Source: Spirodela intermedia (Eukaryota > Streptophyta > Magnoliopsida > Alismatales > Araceae). From it: DNA of 64,000 nucleotides. The position numbers were made by a program, and so were the translations under genes. Positions within the stretch are counted from its first letter, which is position 1, and each line of letters opens with the position of its first letter. Positions 48,992 to 60,636 of the stretch are shown one piece after another. Below the pieces are notes generated by a model. It searched no databases, was not told the DNA's origin, and saw only the letters and a program-made list of their open reading frames with translations. Location: NCBI GenBank assembly GCA_902729315.2, contig LR746275.1, positions 2,760,501 to 2,824,500 on the forward strand, given 5' to 3'.

Positions 48992-50263
48992 CTACCGATG
49001 TTCGAACCCGTTTTCTGGGGGAGCGCCACCCATTGACAGGTTGGAGTGGCTCCTCACAGCGGCGGCGCCTCTCAGCATGGCGTTCTCATTGAAAGTAAAG
49101 TTGTGGTTCCTCTCTTGGTGGGCAACGCCGGCGTTGGGCGAGCTTTCGAAGGAGTGGTAGGCATGTGGGAATGGAGATTGTGGGTAAGATATGGGGCTTT
49201 TCTGCATATTGTAAGGGTTAACTTGAGGGGTGTGGTGGAGCATGCTGCTCTTAAAGGCTTGGAGATTTCCCGTGTCCATGGTAGACTGTAAATAAGATGG
49301 ATAGGAGGAAGATGGAGTTATCGCCTTGAAGTCGCGGTCGCCGTCGTCGAGGAAGTATGAGTGTCCATCGCTAGGATTGTAGCGAGGAGAATCGAGAATG
49401 GACGGCATAGAAGGGGAGGCGAAGTAGTCGTCTTCCGATTGTAGTTCCATTCCGAAGGAGTCAGCCTTCGGCTCCTCCGCCAAAGGTGCCTTCTTCAAGC
49501 CTTCACTCTTATGAAACACCCTACATACCACCCATGAATCCTGCAACCACAAACAAAGTTCGAAAGATCATCATCAGAGACTTGTTGAGTGATTTCACAG
49601 GCAAGTCAAATCATGTGATCAAGTAACTATTGGTTGATTTTGAATCAGATACGAATAGCCGGTAGAGAAGAAGAGCGCCACAGCGATCGTACCTTCGTAG
49701 CTGTGGGCAAATTGTAGTGAGAGGAAGTGCCATCTAGCCTGTATTCGTGCATGACCCAGTTGGTTTTTTCTCCCTTGGGAGCCCTACCCTTGTAGAAAAC
49801 AAGGGTCTTCTTCATTCCTACGAGGCAATTCCTCCCTTTGTAGATCTCCTTGTCCTTTCCAGTGGCCTTCCAGTATCCAGATTCCGTGGCCCTGTTCGTT
49901 CGCATCCCCGTTGGGTACTTCCTGTCCCTCTGGCAGAAGAAGTACCATTCCTTCTCCCCCATCTTCGCCTTGCCTTCATCACCGAAAACCAAGGGCAAGG
50001 GCTGAGGAAGGGAGGAGGAAAGAGGAGGGGAGAGGGGTGATCGAAGGATCAAAAAACTTACTGGAAAGATCCCATGGCTCGCATCTGTTCAGATCGACTT
50101 CCCCGATTGCTTTCGCTTCGAAATTGTTATTGGCGACCTTCTTGGTGAGGTAGTGAGTTATGATCTCTTCGTCTGTGGGGTGAAATCGGAAGCCGGGAGG
50201 AAGTTCGAGGGGCCCTCCGTCCATCTCCATGGCTGGCATCTCCTCCACCTTGATCGAACTCAT
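48992..50263 (-). CDS. NAC-domain transcription factor, NAM/NAC100-like group (three exons)
   Basis: Exons 50263-50062, 49973-49693 and 49540-48992 join in frame to 343 residues. The NAC domain spans about residues 21-175 with all five subdomains: [98 protein letters not shown] and [14 protein letters not shown]. The intron positions are those usual for this class. The remainder is a Ser/Pro/Tyr-rich activation-type region with no membrane segment, so it acts in the nucleus. I chose ATG 50263; ATG 50326 (in frame upstream) and ATGs at 50239 and 50230 are possible. I saw no miR164 target phrase in exon 3, which argues against a CUC/NAC1 assignment. Confidence 0.96.
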
Positions 50264-50916
50264 CAACTCAGGGTTACCTTCCACGGACAAATGAAAATAT
50301 CGAGAGCCCAGAAAGGCTATCAACAACCAGAAGAAGCCGATCGATGAGAGAGGGTGAATTATCTGATAGGAGAGAAGGACAGAGGAGAAGGCGGTATCTG
50401 ACGTTTGCCCTGGGATTTAGAAAGAAGATTACTGAGGGAGGAGACCAAGCTTAAGTAAGGGTTTCCTCTTCTCTCTCTAAGATCCGTGTAGTGCAAGGCA
50501 CTATCTCTCTCTACGCGCGCCGCAGCTGTGGGTGTAGGCCGGTTCCTCATTATCTCTGCTAACTGGTATTTATTAATAAATCTCATCACCAGAAACATGA
50601 CAAATACATCGTCCTCTATCTGGGTTTGGCTTTTAATTATTAATCTTCTTCTGTGGATGCTTCCCCAGGTTCTCTCGGTTCCCATGTATCTCCTCCCATT
50701 TGACGAAGAGCTGCCCAGAGGCCGTGGCCTCCCGACCCATAGTTTTACCACCCTGTGGGCGGGTGGTCAACTCATTATCCAGCAATTAGGCTCAAAGGAG
50801 GCCTATTGTCCTCCATGAAGAATCTTGCCGAGCGAAAACATTATTACGCGTATTCCTCCATCCCCATTACTCCTCGTTTCGTCTACCTCCTCTACCCCTT
50901 GCGCCACGTTTACCGC

Positions 50917-50951
<35 letters not shown>

Positions 50952-51810
50952 CTCCATTCACCCACCGCTGATTCTACCTACGGCTGTCGTCTCATTCAAC
51001 CCTGGTCTTTGTTTCTTCTTCTTTTTTTTTCCCTCGTCTCGCCGGCGAGGGATCAGAAATCCGCCACCTTCCGCGGGAGGATCCGCCGCTTGGGCGGCTG
51101 ACGGGCAAAGAAAACAATTTACGTTGTGAACAGCATCACGCCACGTCGGTTCTCCGCAATCGCTCTGATCCGCCAAGCGGAATTCGATAAAATTAAATCA
51201 TATCAATACAGCAAAAGCTTTATAACCCCAGCCGAGCCGGATTCCTTGTGGCGACGAAGAGAAGGGAAGGAAACTCGAGTTCTTGTTCTTAACCCCCGAT
51301 GTTGACTTTTCGCGCTGGTGTGCCCGATGTCGTCATTCAGCGTCATCTGAAGGAGCATGCTGACTCCCTCCTGCTCTCCGTTCAAAACTACCGATCGAAC
51401 GTGTTCCAGTCAAACGACACCATTATTGCGCCCCCCACCTCATTAACTCCGTCCTCTTGTTTATACTAGATCAATATTTATCGTTTTTTTTTCACGAGAG
51501 ACGTGTGGGAGGCAGATACGAGGGAGCGATGGGAGAGAGAGAGAGAGAGAAAGAGAGAAGAGAGAGGAACCTGCCCGCAGCCTTTCATGGTTGGTTGACT
51601 CAATGAGGAGGAGGATAAGGAAGTCTGTTCTCCATCCGGTGTCAGAGACTCTTCTCATACAGTAGAAGAGTCGCCTACGACTCTGCGCCGAATCATTTTA
51701 GCACGTGTGCGCGTGAACAGAGGCTCGCCGTACGATGGGAAAGACTTTGGAGAAGATGGCCTTCCTTCCCCGCGTGATCATTTGCATTTCAAAAATCTCC
51801 TACAGTGGAC
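50264..51810. other. NAC upstream region and intergenic DNA
   Basis: Holds the NAC 5' UTR and promoter. A CT/CA run lies at 50918-50950 and a GA run at 51532-51558. No further exon was recognised. Confidence 0.5.
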
Positions 51811-52628
51811 AGTAAAGAGAGAGAGAGAGAGAAGGGATGAGATGAGAAGAGGAGAGAGAGAGGGAAAGATATGAGATGAGAAGAGGAGAGAGAGAGAGAG
51901 AATAGATGAGATGAGAAGAGGAGAGAGAGAGAATAGATGAGATGAGAAGAGAAGAGAGAGGGAGAGAGAGAAAGAGAAGAAGAGAGAGAGAGAGAAGAGA
52001 CGACGAGGAGGAGGAGAAGAGAAGAGAGAGAGAGAAAGATATGAGATGAGAAGAGGAGAGAGAGAGAATAGATGAGATGAGAAGAGAAGAGAGAGGGAGA
52101 GAGAGAAAGAGAAGAAGAGAGAGATAGAGAAGAGACGACGAGGAGGAGGAGAAGAGAAGAGAGAGAGAGAGAGAAAGATATGAGATGAGAAGAGGAGAGA
52201 GAGAGAATAGATGAGATGAGAAGAGAGAGAGAGAATAGATGAGATGAGAAGAGAGAGAGAGAGAATAGATGAGATGAGAAGAGAAGAGAGAGGGAGAGAG
52301 AGAAAGAGAAGAAGAGAGAGAGAGAGAGAAGAGACGACGAGGAGGAGAAGATAAGAGAGAGAGAGAGAGAGATATGAGATGAGAAGAGGAGAGAGAGAGA
52401 ATAGATGAGATGAGAAGAGAAGAGAGAGGGAGAGAGAGAAAGATATGAGATGAGAAGAGAAGAGAGAGGGAGAGAGAGAAAGATATGAGATGAGAAGAGG
52501 AGAGAGAGAGAATAGATGAGATGAGAAGAGAAGAGAAAGGGAGAGAGAGAAAGAGAAGAAGAGAGAGAGAGAGAGAAGAGACGAGGAGGAGGAGGAGAAG
52601 AGAAGAGAGAGAGAGAGAGAGAGAGGGG
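51811..52628. repeat. GA-rich minisatellite with higher-order units
   Basis: Built of repeated phrases: gatgagatgagaagagg, agaatagatgagatgag, gaaagatatgagatgag and gagacgacgaggagg, interleaved with GA runs. The phrase agatatgagatgagaagagg recurs at about 51868, 52027, 52177 and 52371. The repeat keeps a 374-codon Ser/Leu frame open on the - strand, which is not a gene. Confidence 0.9.
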
Positions 52629-53575
52629 AGCTGGTTGGCTTCCCCGAGGTTAGACTGACTGTAGCACGGGTTCAATGATCTTCTTTCTATCCTGTCGCCA
52701 TGACGACGTAATAATATTCTCGTTGGCATCATGCAGAGCTTGCGTGGCGGCGGAATCCCTCCCGATATGGCGCGCAAAGCGACGCTTTGTTGGCTCTGTC
52801 GGTGGGGTCGCAAACGAGTCTGAACTAAGCTACCGCCACCCCGCCGCCGAACCCGGCGCCGGCGATTTGCTGTCACGAGAAGCCGGAAGATGGAGAACAG
52901 CGCACCGCCGTCTCCTGCCGTCACAGTGACGTCAACTACTCCTCACGTGGACATTGCCGATGGCCGTGTTGGCCATAGCCTGCTTACCCGCCGGCAACCC
53001 CGCCGGAATCTGCGTGCTCCGGCGGCGCCGCCAAAAGATCGCGCGGCGCTTGCGAGCAACTTCCACCTGTGTCGCCGGAGTGACGTCTTTGACCGGAATA
53101 CCGGACACATCCTCCGACTGTAACTTTCTGGGGAAAGAAATGGCGGCGGCGGTGACGACAGCAGCGGCGGCGCTAAACTCGGGTTCGGATCGCGTACCCG
53201 CCACTGCTTCCAGAATGCCTTGTACAGCAACGGATTGCTTTCGGTACGGCTAGGCGACCAACGGAAGCAAGCGCGTGTCAAGAAGAGTGCGATGAAATTC
53301 AGACAAGGGCTTATTCTAGCAGAGTAGCTCTCTCAGTTTCAGCTGGTCGACAGAGGTAACAAGCGAAGCAGCAGCCATTATTAGAAGGTAACGGGCTTTC
53401 TCACTCCTCAGAGTCGTAGCAACCAGGAGCGACTCCACCGTCAGTTCTCCACCGTCAGTTCTCCACCGTCAGTTCTCCTGTGATATCACGAAGGCCCCTG
53501 TTAATGTCCGAACTGTACAAACATGAAGAAACAAATCCAAGAGTCTTCTACTCTTCTCACAAGATTAGAACTGGG
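52629..53575. other. intergenic, GC-rich, one unassigned open frame
   Basis: A 90-codon - strand frame (53204-52932, MAGTRSEPEFSAAAAVV...) lies in a GC-rich patch. It has no recognised motif, and two other frames are open too, so it is not called. The unit ccaccgtcagttct repeats three times at about 53434-53475. Confidence 0.4.
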
Positions 53576-56500
53576 TTATCTGCCTGAAGTCAAATCCGGG
53601 CAAACAAACGATTCATTTTTAGCAACTGGGTTCCCCAAGGTCTACCTAATTCCATATTTTTTTACTTTAATGAGGAATTCATCGCATGAAAAAAAAAGAA
53701 AGAGCAGCCACTTACAGTATGGGACTATCTTCCATCGCTGGTTCTTCCCCTTGAGCCACTCCCAGAGGACGACGGTGGTTCCATCGCGAACGCCGCCGTG
53801 GTCTTCGTCGCCATGGAAGGCGTCGAAGTTCAGGCGGATGTTGTTGACCATCCGAATGCACCGGAAGCCCTCCCCCGTGTCGTGGCTCTCCGTCCACAAG
53901 ATCGACTCGTCCAGGTACTTGGGGTTGTAGGGGATCAGCCTCACCTGGGGATCAGTTTGAGAAGCATGAGGGCTGCTCCTGCCGGGTCATGATACCCAAA
54001 AAGTCAACCCCCACCCAGAAGTCAATAATCCATGACGAATTAAAAATAGTGAGGTGGTGGGCAGGAAAGTCCTCCTCATAGGAAAATTGGAACACTTTCA
54101 TGAATTTACCTGAATTGGGTTAAAACTATGCGGTTAAATCTGATTGGCAGAGAGGGAAGGGGGAGGGATTAAAAGTAACCAACAGGTTTTCTAATAATGT
54201 CCTTTAGGTCATCATCCTTGACTGAATGTGGGGTGACCATGGGCCTGGGTAGCCAGACGGCTGGCCCAATAAGAAAGTATGGCCCAATTCGGATACATTA
54301 AGGCACTGGTAGTACATACTCCCACCCTTCATCAAAACATGATCAATAAAAAAATCAACCGCAAGAAATGGTTACCTCATTTATGCTGGGACCACGCCCA
54401 CAGCTGAGAGCTGCTCCTGAACCGAGCCATAAATGGCTCATGCTAATTTTATATGACTCTTATTTACGATGAAAATAAATATTATATCAAAAAAAATTAT
54501 TTCGGATAGAAAAACTATTCGAAGTTAGTAAACCAGCCATCAACGCACATGATCTCCCACGCATTTCATATCTCCATCGAAACAAGAACTTATATGTCTG
54601 GGAACGATTGTTTCTGCCTGCATTTCTTCGTGAAGTTCAAGGTCTAGACCAAGAAAGGACTGAATATTCTAGCATATCAGCCGAAGCATCAAGTAAGGAG
54701 CTCAGATCAAAAGCTTCGACATGCGCTGATTACCCGATGACGAGGACACAAGAAACTAAGAAGAATGATGTGGGTCGTCGAGATCTTTGTGTTTGGATCT
54801 CATCAAAACTCCATTCAGACCTGAGAAACAAACACGACATCCATGACCAGAGCTCCTGCGGAGATTTATTTTTTCCTTTAGGAACAGTAGACTCGGTTTA
54901 GCAATCTTATTGGCCTTTTTCATTTTCTGCATGGAACAAATCTGTGTTCGGTCACAGACGGCCAGATAGAGTCTCCAGTGGGAGTTCAAGAGTTGTGATT
55001 GGACTCGGTTTCTATTTTGGGCAACTCCTTCTGGCTAACCACGGTTCTAGAGACCTGGTAGAAAGATGCACAGGAACCGGATGGGATTGTGCCAAAATGA
55101 GACGAATGGCAGAGTCTGGTGTGATTTAGATTGGCCTGAAACTACAAGATTGTTAGTGATCATGATGCATTTTTTCTTGACTAAGACATTGAAAACAAAG
55201 CAGATAACGATGATCTTATTCGCGCTTCATGAAAAAATATGACTGGATTACTTGACCATGACCAGGGGATAATAAGATCCAACTCCTAATGTCCTAAAAA
55301 AAAAAACCGAATATGCACACCTGGTAAACAAGATATCGCCTTAAACTTCAATACTAGGAAGAATAATTCAAATACATTTGAGACATACATATATGACCCA
55401 CAAATCTCTGTTAAAAAGCTTTAATGCCAGATTAAACACGAAATTTTCATATCAAAATGGTGAATTAATCTCTGAAAAGAATGGTGGAGCAAACCGTTAA
55501 AAAGATATGCAAGATACTCGATTCCTTCACCGTTTATTTACAATCAATTCCCTTTTACATCTAGACAGGTGGCAAGACCACAGCAAGCTTAGAAGCTCCG
55601 GCAGACCGAAAAACTATATTCTCACAGGAGGATTAAAAATCTGTGCATGAAACTAGGATGAAACACTGTAAACCAGAAATAAACAGACCCAGGAAGTAAG
55701 AAGTAATGATGATCAGGAACTCAATTTTATTTAGATCTAAATGAAGATGACGATTTTAAAACCACAAGCAAAAACCACTAGGTATCAGTCGGAGGTAAAA
55801 TTGAAGCTTGAAGGGGTCGTCACCTGGACTGATTCTGTCCGGGTAAGAGGGCGACAAACTAACTTAGATTCAGCTGTAAATCTGACTTACAGGATGAGTC
55901 GCTCCAATAGAGTGCTTGATCGCCTCCCCGGTGACTTTGTTGACAAGGGCAAAGCACGGGAGACCTTCCTCATCTTTAACCTGAGTGCTGAATTTTTCAT
56001 CCTTGATCCAGTGCTGTAAGAGAAAATCGATGGGAGAAACCTATCAGATCCTTTCAACGCGTGGAAAAAGATCGAGAAAAAGGAGAAAAGGAGATCTGAA
56101 TTAAGGAAAAAAGGGCATCGATCCGGCAAAACACAACATGCAGGTGAAGATCGGGAAAACTAGGACTATAGATGCGAACGGAAAGAAAAATTGAGAAGAA
56201 ATATTGCCTGATACTCGTCGTTGGGATTAGCTCTGGCGAGGATGATCTTCCCTTCACGGATGGTAAGGGAGTAGTTCTCCTCCGCCTTGGTGAAGATCCT
56301 CACAGTCCTACGGTTCGCGGGAAAATGACCAGAGCCGGAGCTCTCGTGGCTGACGTGCTGAACGAAGGGGAACCCGTGGTGACCGCGGTTCCCCTCGTGG
56401 TCCCTACCTCCTTCCTGATCCCTCTCGTAGGCTCCAGGCCTCACCTCGTGAGCAACATGCTGCACCACCGGAAAACCAGGCCCCGAGTCGTAGCTGCCGC

Positions 56501-56840
56501 CATGGGGGGCCGGAGGATACGGCCTCTGGTAAGATCCAGGACCCACTTCGTGAGCCACATGCTGCACCGTCGGAAAACCCGGCCCCGAGTCGTAGCCGCC
56601 GCCATGTGGCGGCGGAGGATACGGCCTCTGGTATGAGTCGCCGCCATAGCCGTAGTCCCCTCCTCCGTGGTGCTGGTGAGGAGCACGCTGATACTCCTCC
56701 CCCCCTCGGCTTCCGTACCCCTCCGGGCGGTAGGGCTGGTGACCCGGCGGAGGATGCCCCCGCTCCTCCCCCCTCCGTCCTTCTTCCTCCTCTTCCTCGC
56801 CGCGGCGGTGGTGGTGCTGGTGCCCAAAGGGGAACTCCAT
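53576..56840 (-). CDS. EULS3: EULS3-type ricin-B-like lectin (four exons)
   Basis: Nucleo-cytoplasmic Euonymus-type lectin linked to stress and ABA responses. Exon 1 (56840-56208) codes for 211 residues: a His/Glu-rich start, a Gly/Tyr/Pro-rich region with a 34-residue tandem repeat (69-102, 103-136), and the EUL domain start RTVRIFTKAEENYSLTIREG. Exon 2 (56013-55891) continues HWIKDEKFSTQVKDEEGLP to IKHSIGATHP. Exon 3 (53944-53716) has VRLIPYNPKYLDESILWTES, RMVNNIRLNFDAFHGD and the carbohydrate-fold end QRWKIVPY. A donor follows in the next codon; a last exon at 53583-53576 adding Cys-Arg-stop is a guess. Intron 1 starts with GC (CAG|GCAATA); no GT fits the frame. Intron 2 is 1.9 kb. A GA tract in the 5' UTR touches the ATG. 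Confidence 0.93.
53945..55890 (-). other. 1.95-kb intron 2 of the EULS3 gene
   Basis: Donor GTAAGT at 55890, acceptor CAG ending 53945. Contains AT-rich DNA with no recognised gene or element. Confidence 0.85.
56433..56636 (-). repeat. 102-bp coding tandem repeat in EULS3
   Basis: Two units of 34 codons, each running SYQRPYPP...HGG...YDSGPGFP.VQHVAHEV.PG, with few differences; a shorter third copy (FPFVQHVSHE) follows. Confidence 0.93.
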
Positions 56841-56841
56841 C

Positions 56842-56862
56842 TCTCTCTCTCTCTCTCTCTCT
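56842..56862 (-). repeat. GA tract in EULS3 5' UTR
   Basis: On the coding strand a GA run ends just before the initiator ATG at 56840. Confidence 0.85.
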
Positions 56863-57837
56863 CTGGCTGGCTTCTTCCATCGAAATCTCCGATTTTGTTG
56901 CACAACCCTGGTAACGGGCCGGGCTCGAAAAATAAGCCCGGCACATCAATTCCCGGGCTTAAAGGACGACCCGAAATGCTAAAATGGCCCGTGAGCCCGG
57001 CATTTACATCTCCCTTTTCGTGGCGCCCCTTCGCAAACCTTCCTGTTCCCGTTTTCGGGCCTCGGCTTATCTTAACTTTTCGGGCCGGGGCATGAGAGTC
57101 GCCCAGATCCAAAGCCCGGCCCGTATGGCAGATTTCACATGAACGTTGTGATAAAATAGGGAAATACCCATATTACCCCTAGTTGTATTAAAAAAATCCA
57201 GACGGCCTGATATGGTACACATCAATACTCATGGTAGACAACTAGTCGGAGAGAGGCTCAGATGCTGTGGATTTTGTCGTTACTTCAGAAGCCACGCCCT
57301 CTGCAGGACGCACACAAATCTATACATATCGAAACGGATTAAAAATAGAGGTCAGTACGTCCACAGATGGGATGTCTCTCAAGGATAGAAAAGCAACGTG
57401 TCAAAGAGAGGTCCCATGACATCCGCCCACAGAAATAGTGCCGTCGTCATCTGACATATTTTGCAGATTATCCAACATCATTTATTTTTTTATTAGACAC
57501 GAAGCTAAAAAAAATATTTTTATACCCTCATTATTCTCTTTCTTCCGGAAATGTTCGAATAAATATCGGAATTAAAAAAAAGTTTGACCAGCGGAATCTG
57601 GGAACCGGGAGGTCGGGCCATTGGACCAAGGGCTCATGAACGACTCACAGTCTGGGATCAGTAAAAGTCAATAGAGAGTTGACTCTGTGCTACTGTCCAG
57701 ATGCAGAAAGTCAGCGGACGACGGGAGGTCGACATGAAAAAACCTGCCAGTCGAATCGAGGCGAGCTTCCCCTCGATCAAATCCGCGCAGATTTATAAGG
57801 AATTATCGCAGTCTTGGATCACAGAAGTTTCTTGCGA
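56863..57837 (-). promoter_or_regulatory. EULS3 upstream region with GCCCGG cluster
   Basis: Between 56921 and 57125 the phrases agcccggc, cgggctt and cgggcc recur at least six times. Site II/GGGCC-type elements are targets of TCP factors in plants; relevance here is inference. The far end overlaps the 3' UTR of the PPR gene. Confidence 0.45.
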
Positions 57838-59553
57838 TCAGTTCCAGAGGGAGAACCCGCGTTCTCTGGTGACGCTTCTTTCTTCCGGCTTGCTGAGGGA
57901 GTTCCTGCAGCGAGGGCTCGACCGCCCTCCCGTCTCCCGCTGGTCCGCAGGAGGGGGGACGGCAGCGGCGGCGCCCCCCCCGCCCGGCGGGTTGCCGGAA
58001 TCTCTGCCGGAGAAAAACGCCTGCATCATCTCCTCGGTCCTCGGCTCCGGCGAGAACCCTCTGACCTTCATCTCCTCGTAGAACTCAGCCGCCTCTGCCA
58101 ACTTCCCATTCAGGAACAGCCCGTGGATCAAGACGACGTAGGCGCTCCGGTCGGGGCCCCCGCCGGCGGCGGCCATCTCCGTCCAGAGCTTGGCGACGCT
58201 CTCATGGCGCCGCCAGCGGCAGAGCTTCCTGATCAGCATGATATAGGTCTCGTTTGCCGGCGGGCACTTGGCCTGCTTCATCAGCTCCAGCATCTCGAAC
58301 ACCTCGTCGGAGGTCTTCACCGTGTCGAACATGGCGTGGAAGGTGCGCACGCAGGGAGAGAGCCCCCTGCTGCGCATTTCCTCGAACATCTCCCGAGCTT
58401 CTCCGGCACGGCGGGCCTTGCACAGCGGCCTGATCAGAGAATTGAAGGTGGCGGCGTTGGGGGCGATGCCCTTCTCCTCCTCCATGGCCTTGACCAGCCT
58501 CCTCGCCTCCCTCATGCGCCCCCCCTTGGCCAGGGCGTACACCACGGCATTGTACACCTTCCTGTCTGGTTCGATGCCCAGATCCTTCATGGAGTCGAAA
58601 ACCTTCAGGACGTCGCGGAGGTTGCTGGCTTTGGAGTAGCAGGAGATCATGGCACCGTAGGATATGGCGTCGGGCTGGACCCCCCGCCGGCCCATCTCTC
58701 TCCAGAACCTCTTCGCCTCCCGGAGGTTCCCCACGGCGTTGCACCAGCCATTGAGGACGATGTTGAAGCTCTTGGTCGGCAGGGGGGAGAAGGCGGCCTC
58801 ATTGCAGAAGAGTAGGTGCTCGGCGTCGGCCACGTTCTTGTACCGGCAGAGCGCGGAGAGGAGGCCATGGAAGTCCTCGATTCCAGGGGAGAAGCCGAAC
58901 TTTTTCATGGCGTAGAAGGTGCTAATGCTCCTCGCGACGTCGCGGGTGGCGGCGTATCGCCGGAGGAGGATGAGGAGGGTCTGAGGGGTGACCAGACTGG
59001 AGCTCCTCATCTCCTCGATCAGGGACCAGGCGGTGTCGAATCGCCGCATCTTGCCGAGGATGGCCACCATGGAGTGGTACTCGCGGAGGGAGTGAGCGTA
59101 GCCCGGCTGGTTCGCGGCCCAGAGGAAGAAGGTGAAGGCGGCGGCCCAGCGGTGGCGCAGCCGCGAGAGGACCTCCCGCACCAGCTCCGGTGAGGCGGCG
59201 GCGCCACTCTGCTCCAGCCGGTTCCTCGCCGCTGTGCCGTCAGACTCGAAGCCCTCCAGCGAGGAGAGCACCGCCTCCACTTCTCCGGCGAGCTCCTCCG
59301 GCGATGGTGTTCCTCCTCCGACAAGCTCCTCCTCCTCTTCATCATCATCATCTTGTTCTTCTTCCTCCCCGTCGAAGCCTCTGCCGCCACTGACGCGGTG
59401 GAAGGGAGGAGAGGAGGATTGAGACCGGTGGGGAGGAAATAGGAGGCGGTGGCGGCTTCCTTGGAGGTCGCCGGAGAAGGTGGAAGGAGTGAGGCGGCGG
59501 CAGGAGGAGATGGGGAGCGCACGGATCCTTCGCATGGCCCTCCATCGCCACAT
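57838..59553 (-). CDS. P-class pentatricopeptide repeat protein, probably mitochondrial
   Basis: An intron-less reading frame of 571 residues. The start MWRWRAMRRIRALPISSCRR is rich in Arg and Ser and lacks acidic residues, as in mitochondrial targeting peptides. An acidic patch lies at residues 62-76. From about residue 125 come helix-pair repeats of 35 residues, for example YHSMVAILGKMRRFDTAWSL, FNIVLNGWCNAVGNLREAKR, YGAMISCYSKASNLRDVLKV, YNAVVYALAKGGRMREARRL, FNSLIRPLCKARRAGEAREM and YVVLIHGLFLNGKLAEAAEF. No E or DYW domain follows, so it is P-class: sequence-specific RNA binding, usually in organelle transcript processing or translation. It resembles the At1g80880 type by recall. The C-terminal tail is Gly/Ala/Pro-rich. 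No break is seen. Confidence 0.94.
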   Translation of the reverse strand: MWRWRAMRRIRALPISSCRRLTPSTFSGDLQGSRHRLLFPPHRSQSSSPPFHRVSGGRGFDGEEEEQDDDDEEEEELVGGGTPSPEELAGEVEAVLSSLEGFESDGTAARNRLEQSGAAASPELVREVLSRLRHRWAAAFTFFLWAANQPGYAHSLREYHSMVAILGKMRRFDTAWSLIEEMRSSSLVTPQTLLILLRRYAATRDVARSISTFYAMKKFGFSPGIEDFHGLLSALCRYKNVADAEHLLFCNEAAFSPLPTKSFNIVLNGWCNAVGNLREAKRFWREMGRRGVQPDAISYGAMISCYSKASNLRDVLKVFDSMKDLGIEPDRKVYNAVVYALAKGGRMREARRLVKAMEEEKGIAPNAATFNSLIRPLCKARRAGEAREMFEEMRSRGLSPCVRTFHAMFDTVKTSDEVFEMLELMKQAKCPPANETYIMLIRKLCRWRRHESVAKLWTEMAAAGGGPDRSAYVVLIHGLFLNGKLAEAAEFYEEMKVRGFSPEPRTEEMMQAFFSGRDSGNPPGGGGAAAAVPPPADQRETGGRSSPRCRNSLSKPEERSVTRERGFSLWN

Positions 59554-60636
59554 GACTGAAGCTCTGCGCCTGTTACTATTCCTCGAGGGTTTAGTAGAGG
59601 AAGAGAGGTGATCGCCTCAACTACATATCAAAGAAACACTTGCATCTTAAAGAAATTTCAGAAAAGTATTATACATTTAAATTTTGCATTAATACCTGAA
59701 AATATATTATTGGAAATTGAGAGCATTTTTTTACTAACAGTGGCATATTTTGAAAATATCATCCGTACGAGGTTTTTTTAATGTTTTACCACGTTTATTA
59801 TATTTTTGTATAAATAATCGGATAAAGTTGACGTCTTGTCCTTATCCTGTTGGGATTTGTGGGGAGAGTCTAGCAACAGTCTCCCATTCATAGGAAGGCA
59901 CCTAAGCATCTGCCTTCAGGGAATATGCTGCCCAGCGACTGCACCAATTTGTCACTCCCCAGCGCGAACACTTCTCTGCCAGGACTCTCTCCTTCTCTCT
60001 TCCATACCCAGGTACCCGCTTCTTCTTCTTCTTCGTCTTCTTCAGTTTTCTGCATCATTCCGATTTATTGTTTTGATTCCACGGGCGAGAATCGGAAGTC
60101 TGTTGTAGCTAAATGGTGAGGTTGGGTCGACGAGTACCCAAATCTTGAAGCAATGGGGATATGAGCCCACTGCGGATGATTCCTGAGAGGAGACGTACCT
60201 CCTGAGTTCAATAAATTCCTTCGTCTTCGTTTCTCGATGCCGAGGGTAGTCCCGCTTAGAGGACCCCCGAACACTACCTCGAAGAACTTTCTAAGCTGGG
60301 ATACTCTCCCCCTGAAAACCACGCCGTTCTTCATGATTTGACGCCTCCATTCACGGGCAGGGGATTTTTTTTCTGAATCCCCTTCCCGTCTCCTCCGCAG
60401 ATTCACCCGCCACATCTTCTCGCCCTTCCATGGACGTTTGTGCCCATTTTCCCCACTAGGATCTGGATGGCCATTAAACCGCGAAACCATGTTCTTGGGT
60501 GTTCATGGCGAGCTCACTTCCTCTTTTTTCAGTGTCCAGGGCCGGGCGACAGAGGGTACAACCGCGCGCTGAATGCCTCCATTTGCTCGTGCTTTGTCGA
60601 GCTTGAGAACGTTTTTTTCTGGGTAGATAAGTCAGT
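59554..60636. other. divergent upstream region of the PPR (-) and MAF1 (+) genes
   Basis: Starts AT-rich (59640-59830) and becomes mixed. The two genes are head to head about 1.1 kb apart. A 5' UTR exon for MAF1 may lie here but none was proven; a CTT run is at 60019-60042. Confidence 0.5.

Noticed and set aside
51800-52924. 374-codon open frame on the - strand, Ser/Leu-rich
   Set aside because: It is the translation of the GA minisatellite and its flank; the composition is wholly set by the repeat.
57814-58815. 333-codon open frame on the + strand
   Set aside because: It lies opposite the PPR gene, whose repeat structure is clear; GC-rich third positions keep the antisense frame open.
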